Source: Euperipatoides rowelli
Taxonomy: Eukaryota > Onychophora > Udeonychophora > Euonychophora > Peripatopsidae
Assembly: GCA_003024985.2 (NCBI GenBank)
Contig: PXIH01S0035752.1
Strand: one strand, 5' to 3'
DNA: 12,397 bases
The position numbers and the translations under genes were made by a program. The notes beneath the pieces are model-generated. The model made no database searches, was not told the origin of the DNA, and saw only the letters and a list, made by a program, of their open reading frames with translations. Shown here piece after piece: positions 1-5,730 of the stretch. The first letter of the stretch is position 1. Each line of letters opens with the position of its first letter.

Positions 1-751
1 TTATCATCAATCTCTAAAAATAAATGGAATTAAAATCTTTTTTGTTTTTATATAGTTTAATATCTCTTAAATAAATGTTATGTATTTTTTCCCCTTAAAA
101 ATTACTTTAAAATAAAAAAATAAAAAAGATTTTCAAACACGGTAATAACACGATTAGCATCGATGGAATTTCAATGTTAAAAGTTGCCTAATTTGTTAAC
201 TAGAGGCGCTGTTCTTCATACACGTTCAGATAGAGTTTAAGATCGGTCAAGCTTTGAAAAACTTTTCCTAATTATTAATTAAAATTATTTATATAGAATG
301 ATAGAGAAAGTATGTGTGATTTTCTTAAAAAAATCAAGTTTCTTACTCAAATATAATTATAGCCTACTTGTCAAAAATGAACCTTTAAAATGTGTATCTG
401 CACCAGTAATAACATATTTTAGTGTAATTTTTCTGTTTACTTTAAATTTCTATTAATTTATAATTTTGTATTACAACCTGAAATTGCCTATTATTTCAGA
501 GCAATTTATTATCCATTTTATAAAAACAGCTTAAGTTTTAACATTTTGGCTCTCCGGTTATTTTATCTATCTATCTATCCAGATGAGGACAACCGTTGTC
601 TTTTTTATTGCTATTTCCAACTCAGCTTCCTTTCTGCTATGGTGTAACACAGCAGGGGTTGGTACAACTTGTGTCGAGTTGCTTCCAGGAGTCTATAGTC
701 TTATGGAATTAGCGTGTTTTAGTTTTATTTAAAGTGATCAATGCAGCTAAA
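1..751. other. Gene-free AT-rich stretch
   Basis: I see no open frame of useful length, no tRNA-like box and no recognisable domain on either strand here. The only distinct item is a short TATC microsatellite. The right part may be further 5' sequence of the decayed retrotransposon that becomes recognisable after about 750, but I could not read protein similarity in it. Confidence 0.6.
564..579. repeat. (TATC)4 microsatellite
   Basis: Four perfect TATC units are visible, set in T-rich sequence. It is too short to be more than a simple repeat. Confidence 0.85.
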
Positions 752-996
752 TCTGATCAGAATTTAGTAAAGCTTTTACATCTTATTTTCAAGATATTGA
801 AAAACTGGAAGAATAAATTGAAATCCAGTGGATTCATCTCAAGGGACACTCAGGACTTCCTAGTAACAATAAAGCTCATTCTTTAGCATTAAAAGGATTC
901 GAAGAAGCAGTAATCCTATCTTCAAAAATCGAGACTATCAAACCTCCGACTACTGTAGACACCCAATCGCTAGCCATACAAGCAGCACCTACCAAT
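752..996 (+). pseudogene. RNase H domain remnant (C-terminal end)
   Basis: Type I RNase H degrades the RNA strand of RNA/DNA hybrids during reverse transcription. In the frame from 817, WIHLKGHSG is followed by a segment of the form GN-x-x-AD-x-LA, which is the C-terminal signature of the family. The Asp expected in that last motif is encoded here by CAT (877-879, His), so the active site is damaged. Upstream, in another frame from 752, SDQNLVKLL could be the preceding S-D motif, with a stop and a frameshift near 814 between the two. It leads directly, without a stop, into the integrase N-terminal region. The GHSG form of the motif is clear; the segment before 817 is tentative. Confidence 0.72.
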
Positions 997-1374
997 TTGG
1001 CTGTGAAAATCTCTGAAGATGAAATCATATCTCATCAGAAGGATGACCCTGAATGTATACGGATTAAGAATCAGAATAAGGATTCTACTATTCCATCAAA
1101 ATGGACAACACGAGTTCATTGTTATTGTGACGAGAACGGACATATCAGAGCTAAAGGAATCATAGAAATATCTCCACGACAGTTTAAGAAAATAAACTGC
1201 TTCTATATCCCTGCTCAGTCTAGAACAAAGATACTGGATTTCTTACACCGCAATAAATGGTCATGCCATTCTAATTACGCCAACATGTGCCACACCTTAC
1301 AAGATTTTTCTGGAGCACATTCCGAGTGGACATCAAGCTGTACATTGATAGGTATATTGAATGCCAGAGCTTGA
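997..1374 (+). pseudogene. Integrase N-terminal zinc-binding region remnant
   Basis: This region precedes the catalytic core in retroviral-type integrases and normally holds an HHCC zinc site. The frame shows a DEIISHQKDDPE segment typical of the linker before the domain, then the two His at 1246 and 1267 (HRNKWSCH). The frame then changes near 1295-1305, and the rest of the domain (TRFFWSTFRVDIK, ending YIECQ) is read in the frame from 1287. Of the two expected Cys, the first is replaced by Tyr (1353-1355) and only the second remains (1362-1364). A frameshift plus loss of a zinc ligand shows the domain is dead. The frame from 1300 to 1374 in this entry is read-through without meaning. Confidence 0.8.
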
Positions 1375-1811
1375 ACGACACTAGGAAGAAGCCGATAATA
1401 AAGGATTTTCCAAAACCAAAAAGCCCGGGAGAAAAGATCAAAGTTGACATAATTGGCCTGATAATTACTGCTCGTGGAGAAAAATATATCTTAACTGTAA
1501 TAGGCTTATGTAGCTGGTACTTGACACTTTGTCCTTTGGAGGATATAACCACTATTAATGTAGTAAAGAACTTGGAGAAGTACTACATAGCACTATATGG
1601 TACTCCTCAAGCGATGATAACTGACAAAGGTAGTAATTTTAGTAGGATATTCGAGGAGACTTGCAAACTTATGCGCTTCAAACACTATTTCACCGCACCA
1701 TACAGACCCTCTATTAACGGAATAGTGGAGAGGGCGAACAAGTACATTAAGAGGAAATTAACCTTGTTATGTGAACATGCGGAGATTCTTGGAGTGACAA
1801 ATTGTACCTGA
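1300..1811 (+). pseudogene. Integrase catalytic core (rve, DDE) remnant
   Basis: This RNase H-fold core joins element DNA to the host chromosome. All three acidic positions can be read: Asp in KVDIIGL (1446-1448), Asp in ITDKGSNF (1623-1625) and Glu in NGIVERAN (1728-1730). The last Asp and Glu have 34 residues between them, one fewer than the usual 35, apparently from a missing codon after GSNF. The Asp usually following the second beta strand (viD) is Gly here. The frame is open to a stop at 1809, but a single-base shift near 1788 moves the expected continuation (WSDKLYLIQFSHNNS) to another frame. The core is the best preserved part of the element. Confidence 0.9.
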
Positions 1812-2436
1812 TACAGTTCTCACACAATAACTCCTGGCATGCAAGCATGAACACCAGTCCTAATAAACTAACATTTGGCAGGAATATGAGTCCAACAGGA
1901 TTTGGAAATCCAGGAGGATGACATAGACCGATTCATAGCCGAATTGCCTAATAGGCTCAATTTTGTACAAACGCTAACTTACGAACATGAGATTCATGTT
2001 CGAACTACCAGGAATGGACGCATCAAGAAACATTACATTCCCAATTAGCATATTGGAGACCTAGTAATGCTTCGTACAATCAAGAGGGAAAACACGCAAT
2101 CAGGGATTCAGTTTTCTATATTCCGGGCCATACCATATTGTAAAAAGTGTGTCTGATGTTATGTATGACAATGTCCTTCCCGGAAATATCAAAGGTCAAT
2201 CTGACTGCATCAGGGCTCATGCCGAACGCCTGAAACCTTTTGTATATGCGACAGATATGTCAGACCACCAAGACACGATCCCCCATTCCGAAGAGAAACA
2301 GAAGGATGATTTTGAAACCACATTACCAAAGAATCAGACGGAAGGTGAAAATAGTGTAATCAAACGGAGCCACATACTGAATTGCCTTTTGACAATTCCG
2401 ACGAATCAGTCTCCTTCAATCAAGAAAGTGAAATAA
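1790..2436 (+). pseudogene. Integrase C-terminal region with GPY module, broken
   Basis: The continuation is spread over three frames. From 1790 one frame gives the helix after the core and NTSPNKLTFGR, ending at a stop at 1919. From about 1914 another frame gives a linker and GDLVMLR (2055-2075), with an internal stop near 2043. From about 2095 a third frame gives YSGPYHIVKSVSD (GPY at 2125-2133) and RLKPF (2227-2241), then an acidic, polar tail to the stop at 2434. GDLV-x-L-R, GPY and RLKP are, in that order, the hallmarks of the integrase C-terminal module of gypsy-type elements. The last open frame (95 residues from 2149) is only its end, not a separate gene. Confidence 0.85.
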
Positions 2437-2666
2437 AATTGCAATTTATTTAATTATTAAAATTAGAGGTTACTTGGCCCTTTAAGAGTTACAGTTATTG
2501 TAAGCTGTAAATACTTCACAAGGATTTATTCTTTTGTTTTCTTTTATGACAGAGTTGATTTATTGGAGTAATCATTGTTTAAGCAACTAGTCAATTTTAT
2601 CTAGCGAACTGTTAGTTAGTGAAGGGGGGGGGGGTTAGTTAGTTCCTCTATCTCTTTAATTCCCTT
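2437..2666. other. Spacer between two decayed elements
   Basis: This AT-rich stretch follows the end of the integrase remnant. It is where an env-like segment, polypurine tract or 3' LTR would be expected, but I could not identify any of these. The only marked feature is a G11 run flanked by TTAG repeats. Confidence 0.5.
2611..2644. repeat. G11 homopolymer flanked by GTTAG-type repeats
   Basis: Eleven consecutive G (2624-2634) follow GTTAGTTAGTGAA and precede TTAGTTAGTTCC. The flanks match each other, as if the G run expanded inside a short TTAG microsatellite. On position alone it could be a degenerate polypurine tract of the upstream retroelement, but it is not followed by a recognisable LTR. 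Confidence 0.75.
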
Positions 2667-3204
2667 TTAATTATTACAGTTGCTTAGGAAGTATGGTCGA
2701 ATATTTTCAATTTCCTCCTCTTGAATATTTTTTGAAAACTTCACACATGTGCTGAGGTACCATTTAATGTTTTGCTTGGAAGATAGTTCCAAGTTTATAA
2801 TTTTAGTGAGTCTCTCCAGAGAATCTTTTAAAAAGGTGTTTGAGTCTTTCATATTTGCTTCTTCAGCTTCAATTTTATAGCTTAATAATTTTTTTTCAAC
2901 CCCTCTCAAAATTTAAATGTGTTACAAAAGGTCTTTGCGTCGGTTTCTTTACATACACATTTTGTACCTTGTTCTTCCTCGTTATTTTGGTGTTGGGCTT
3001 AATGTTGAACTTATTTTCTGTGGCTTGAATATTCTCCACCACATATTTCACAAAAAATCATTTTGGCGTTTTGATGATTATACTGCTTGATGAAACTAAA
3101 AATTTTCTAGTAGCTTTAGTTAGTTGCTCTCCTTCAATTTTCTGAGTAGAAATGTGCATCAGTGAATATCTCTTTCCATTTATAAAGGGAACCCCTGGTG
3201 CCAT
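2667..3204 (-). pseudogene. Decayed coding region of a probable DNA mobile element
   Basis: On the - strand four short open stretches follow one another with almost no gap. (A) 3204-3058: 48 codons from an ATG with good context (G at -3 and +4), beginning MAPGVPFINGKRY. (B) 3061-3011: starts MIFCEICGGEYSSHRK, a CxxC zinc-finger-like motif with a following His. (C) 3012-2896: basic, without a stop. (D) about 2909-2667: 80 residues, with VEKKLLSYKIEAEE, NIKWYLSTCVKF and IRPYFLSN. Frames change at about 3060, 3011 and 2900. From memory of the family, the order zinc finger, basic linker, then a W/K-x-x-x-V-x-F segment and P-Y-F-x-S resembles the part that precedes protein-primed PolB-type domains in transposon-derived or adintovirus/Polinton-like proteins. 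That assignment is tentative. The multi-frame pattern itself is plain in the sequence. It is clearly not expressible as one protein. Confidence 0.45.
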
Positions 3205-3352
3205 AGCAATCTAATGATTAACCAATGAAATCATTTTACTATTGTTCACACTTTTAGACCAATCAGCAATAGCCTTATGCTTTATTAGTGATTTGTGTCT
3301 AACAGCCAATAAGTAAAGAGCTTTTTAATTACATTGAGATTAAATGACATAC

Positions 3353-3545
3353 GCTATATAGTATAGGCTACCCGTCTAATATATACAGTATATATATTTA
3401 CATAATGCTATATATGTATATACATTATACACATATTTTATACAGTATTTTGCATGCTGTTATATAGCCTATAGTATACACTTTCATATATTTTACAACC
3501 CGCTATAAACAGTATACATATTTTGTATTTTACAGCTACTATTGA
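3353..3545. repeat. AT-rich inverted-repeat cluster
   Basis: GCTATATAGTATAGGCTAC near 3354-3372 has an imperfect inverted partner near 3459-3476 (TTATATAGCCTATAGTATA). The DNA between is almost entirely TA, TATAC and ACAGTA words. A 9-bp inverted pair (TATTGATTT / AAATCAATA, 3540-3548 and 3573-3581) follows. This could fold into cruciform-like structures, but such AT-rich sequence also forms weak inverted repeats by chance. Confidence 0.5.
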
Positions 3546-3832
3546 TTTAAATTCACCCCTAATGTATTAATAAAATCAATACGGGACTAGAATGCCACTA
3601 ACGAAGCTAAGTGTACTTCGCGTCTGGTTCTTTAGCCTGCTCTCGCATTTTCTTAACATGGAGCGCTGCTCAATATTTGTAAAGTTAATTTGTTGCGACT
3701 CATAATTTAATTAATACAGTACTCCTTTTGTACTGTAAATTTATTTGGCCCTTAATATTAGTATTCTTAATCTAAATATCCCATTGAATTAAATAAGACT
3801 TTGCTAGAAATGAATAAATAAACGATCGAATG

Positions 3833-3857
3833 ATGTGCATTCGTGAATGCTGCACAT
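3833..3857. repeat. Nested perfect palindrome
   Basis: ATGTGCA (3833-3839) pairs with TGCACAT (3851-3857). Inside it GCATTC (3837-3842) pairs with GAATGC (3845-3850) around GT, so two alternative hairpins share the same DNA. It lies in otherwise plain spacer, and no function can be assigned. Confidence 0.7.
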
Positions 3858-3952
3858 TCGCGCTAGCTAGGTAACATATAAAATATTTTATTTTACTATT
3901 GTGTTTGATATCATAACTCCTATCCCCTGTAAATTTATACACTATCTAATTA

Positions 3953-3975
3953 GGGTATTCTGAGTCTGAATACCC
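3953..3975. repeat. Short hairpin, 8-bp stem
   Basis: GGGTATTC (3953-3960) and GAATACCC (3968-3975) form a perfect 8-bp stem around the loop TGAGTCT. Looser outer pairing exists between ACTCCTAT (about 3916) and ATAGGAGT (about 3987), suggesting a small foldback at the left side of the tandem repeat. Confidence 0.65.
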
Positions 3976-4021
3976 CCTCAAATTTAATAGGAGTGTATTA
4001 AAACTTAATATGATTGAATAC

Positions 4022-4320
4022 ATGATTAGGCTAGGGTACAATAAAATATTTGACCCACTCTATCTCCCAAACTCGATAAGTTACAATCTTCTAATTTCAT
4101 ACACATATTCTACACTCTATAATAACTTAAATATTAAATCCCATCATGATTGGATGATTTTTTCAATTTTCTATATTTTTTGGGTGTCCTTAGTAGCCAC
4201 CCCTGATAAGTTACAACCTTCTAATTTCATACACATATTCTACACCTCTATGACAAAACAAATCTCAATGTACAACGTAATTGGATGACTTAATTTTTTT
4301 CCAAAATATTTTATAAGTTT
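4022..4320. repeat. Tandem repeat, period about 130 bp
   Basis: The 41-bp block starting GATAAGTTACAA occurs at 4075-4115 and 4205-4245 with one mismatch (offset 130). The later word ATTGGATGA recurs at 4149-4157 and 4280-4288 (offset 131). The sequence before the first block (ATGATTAGG, 4022 onward) resembles that before the second (ATGATTGGA, 4146 onward), and ATAAGTTTTTCG near 4312 may begin a third unit. So two good and two partial diverged units are visible. The open frames crossing it on both strands are AT-rich and unlike proteins. Confidence 0.75.
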
Positions 4321-4578
4321 TTCGAGCATCCATTTCTGCACATCCAAGATGGCCGACTTCTGATCCGCTATTTTGAATAAATTAAAAAAAAACTTTTTAA
4401 AAAAAAAAAAAAAATTCAAAAATGGCCACCATTTTGAATAAATAAAAAACATAAAATTTTTGAAAATATTTACTAAGTTATTCACACACAGTTCGGTCAT
4501 CTTGATAATGTCACTTCAGGTACTAAAAAGCCTTTATACCTTTAAGAAACAAGAACCGTAAGTCGCCATCTTGGATTT

Positions 4579-4617
4579 TGTAATGCATTATGGGTGGACA
4601 TATATCCCATAATGCAT
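4579..4617. promoter_or_regulatory. Hairpin of two facing ZNF143/Staf-like sites
   Basis: ATGCATTATGGG (4583-4594) and CCCATAATGCAT (4606-4617) are perfect 12-bp inverted arms around an 11-nt loop. On the - strand, 4596-4579 (CACCCATAATGCATTACA) fits every position of the published Staf/ZNF143 SPH consensus as I remember it, YWCCCRNMATSCMYYRCR. The + strand arm fits less fully. The match is seen in the sequence; binding is inference, and the host repeat may simply carry this word by descent. Confidence 0.45.
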
Positions 4618-4730
4618 CATAATGACATTTCCGGTAAAATGATGTAATTTCTGGTAAAAAAAGGCCCTAAATCTATAAAAAACAGGAACCAGAAGTCAGA
4701 CATCTTGGATTTTTTTGACATTAACTAGAA

Positions 4731-4747
4731 GTCACGTGACCGGAAAT
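4731..4747. promoter_or_regulatory. E-box palindrome joined to ETS-like site
   Basis: GTCACGTGAC (4731-4740) is a perfect 10-bp palindrome of the USF/MiT E-box type. It overlaps ACCGGAAAT (4739-4747), an ETS/GABP-like core. A second ACCGGAAAT lies inverted at 4627-4635. These are motif matches only, inside a repeat, with no transcript start identified. Confidence 0.35.
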
Positions 4748-4760
4748 GGAAACGAGGCAA

Positions 4761-4803
4761 AGATTATAAAAGTATAACCCTGCACACTAGAAATTAGTGT
4801 GAG
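4761..4803. repeat. 43-bp direct repeat, left copy
   Basis: The block AGATTATAAAAGTATAACCC... matches 5688-5730 at 41 of 43 positions in the same orientation. In this copy CACACTA (4783-4789) and TAGTGTG (4795-4801) form a perfect 7-bp stem; one substitution breaks it in the right copy. The pair brackets the LRRC14-like exon. Confidence 0.85.
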
Positions 4804-5068
4804 TTAGAACCGCTGTTTCCTATCTACTAAATAGACATTGCTAGCTCAGCAGGGGGAGCAGTCACTAACACTGCACCCTCTCTAGGCTACACAACTGATG
4901 TACAGTACATACTGTATAAGTGGCATATACCATGTATACAGTTTGTATACTGTATATACCATATTAGTTATGTAGCCTACTAGATATATTAATACGAATA
5001 ATAAATTACTGAACATACTAAATCTATTGTATAAATTGATAAACTTTTAAAATTCAATAAGAGAATAC
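4804..5068. other. AT-rich DNA after the LRRC14-like exon
   Basis: On the - strand this is the start of the intron that follows the exon ending at 5069. It contains TATAC/ACAGTA inverted words (about 4905-4965), such as TATACAG paired with CTGTATA, and no coding signal. The next exon of the gene was not found anywhere to the left in this window. Confidence 0.5.
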
Positions 5069-5523
5069 TTGCATGCTGGGAAGCCTCTTAAATCACACAC
5101 TCTTAGTTTGGATTTTCCTGCTTTAATACAATCCATGATATAATATGATAATGTTGCAGCACATTTAGCACCAGCTTCCATACTGTGGCACCTTGCAATA
5201 TTATTGTAAAGCATACTTAAAGATGTTGATGGGGGTGCCAAGGACTTTACTGATAAAACTGAGAATGGCCAATTAGCAATCAGCATTTTTAAAGAAGGGC
5301 CTCTTATTTTTGTTATGGCTGCATGCATTAAAGGTATAAGTAGTTCTTTGGGGACAGTCTTCACAGCCAATTTTGTCATTGAGGAATCTAATACAATGCA
5401 GTGGGCACATATATTCACTAAGCTCTCACACTGGTTGAGGCCAGGTGTACTTATACAGTCACTAGAGTAATCCACTGGGCATAGCGCTGCTTTCCATGTA
5501 ACTAGAGTCAACATTGCATCAAA
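5069..5523 (-). CDS. N-terminal exon of an LRRC14/PRAME-like leucine-rich-repeat protein (partial)
   Basis: LRRC14/PRAME proteins have a short helical N-terminus followed by leucine-rich repeats; members act as Cullin-2 ubiquitin ligase adaptors or modulate NF-kB signalling. Translation from the ATG at 5514 begins MLTLVTW, close to the LRRC14 start. It holds VPKELLIPLMHAA (about 54-66), ANWPFSVLS (80-88) and KLRVCDLRGF (136-145), which match in order the LPREL-x-P-L, WPF and L-x-V-L-D-L-R landmarks of the family. A strong acceptor (GTTTTGTTTCAG, AG at 5525-5524) sets the exon start at 5523, leaving 9 nt before the ATG. A plausible donor (CAA|GTATTC, GT at 5068-5067) ends it after 446 coding nt, in phase 2. 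The first six codons of the longer open frame and those after 5069 are intronic. The LRR part lies in exons not found here. Family level is fairly sure; LRRC14 versus another PRAME-like member is not, nor is it certain that the gene is active. Confidence 0.72.
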
Positions 5524-5687
5524 CTGAAACAAAACACTCAATTCATGGCAAATATGTACTCCATCTCTGATGAAATGTCTGAAAAAAAAAATTATAAATA
5601 GATAAATGGAAAATAATAAAATATTACAAAGGTATTAGAACATCATGCAGAATAGGAGAGTTACAATCAATGTTTTAGAAGTCTTTC

Positions 5688-5730
5688 AGATTATAAAAGT
5701 TTAACCCTGCACACTAGAAATTACTGTGAG
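5688..5730. repeat. 43-bp direct repeat, right copy
   Basis: This is the partner of 4761-4803 (41 of 43 identical, same orientation, spacing 927 bp). Sequence similarity stops at both edges of the block, so this is a short shared block rather than the end of a long duplication. Confidence 0.85.

Larger units (their letters stand above)
752..2436 (+). mobile_element. Decayed Ty3/gypsy-type LTR retrotransposon, 3' pol region
   Basis: Read left to right, the + strand gives an RNase H tail, an integrase zinc-binding region, a DDE integrase core and a GPY-type C-terminal module. This is the order at the 3' end of pol in Ty3/gypsy-type elements. The reading frame changes at about 815, 1300, 1788, 1905 and 2095, and a stop lies at about 2043-2045, so no functional polyprotein can be made. 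No gag, protease or reverse transcriptase is present and I found no LTR pair. The copy is therefore truncated on the left, or its 5' part has decayed beyond recognition. The domain order makes a retroviral-type pol certain. Assignment to gypsy rather than another lineage rests mainly on the GPY module and the trailing RLKPF motif. Confidence 0.9.
3205..4009. other. Gene-free repetitive spacer
   Basis: I see no coding potential here. Two CCAAT boxes lie at about 3221-3225 and 3259-3263 on the + strand, near the start of the - strand relic. The middle (about 3350-3545) is rich in TATA, TAGCCTATA and GTATAC words in both orientations, and small hairpins follow at 3833-3857 and 3953-3975. It looks like old, AT-rich intergenic or intronic repeat DNA. 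Confidence 0.55.
4340..4803. repeat. Diverged interspersed repeat rich in promoter-type motifs
   Basis: Internal repetition marks this as repeat DNA. ATTTTGAATAAAT occurs at 4370-4382 and 4431-4443. A block of about 32 bp running from AACAAGAACC to CATCTTGGATTTT (4548-4579) recurs at 4681-4713 with a few changes. ATGACATTTCCGGTAAA (4622-4638) is followed at once by a similar copy (4639-4658). CCAAGATGGC-type words appear three times (4344-4353 on +; 4565-4574 and, less complete, 4700-4708 on -). I do not recognise the family. No open frame here looks like protein. Confidence 0.7.

Noticed and set aside
1271-1552. 93-codon - strand frame over the integrase
   Set aside because: Shadow of the integrase core, without its own motifs.
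2840-3028. 62-codon hydrophobic + strand frame resembling a membrane segment
   Set aside because: It is the antisense of the - strand decayed coding region; Leu/Phe richness comes from reading Lys/Glu codons backwards.
4010-4288. 92-codon open frame on the + strand
   Set aside because: It runs through the tandem repeat, and the repeated block encodes the same peptide twice (YNLLISYTYST and similar) because the DNA is duplicated. Composition is AT-driven.
4240-4500. 86-codon open frame on the - strand
   Set aside because: Composed of poly-Phe/Lys from A/T runs inside repeat DNA, with no protein-like character.
3360-4990. Possible terminal inverted repeats (TAGGCTAC near 3366, GTAGCCTAC near 4972) of a 1.6-kb element
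   Set aside because: Similarity is short and embedded in TA-rich words found all over the window; no target duplication is visible.
5047-5541. Intact single-exon gene reading of the 164-codon - strand frame
   Set aside because: The first six codons lie upstream of a strong splice acceptor and the last codons lie beyond a donor; family landmarks fit only the middle part, so it is an exon.
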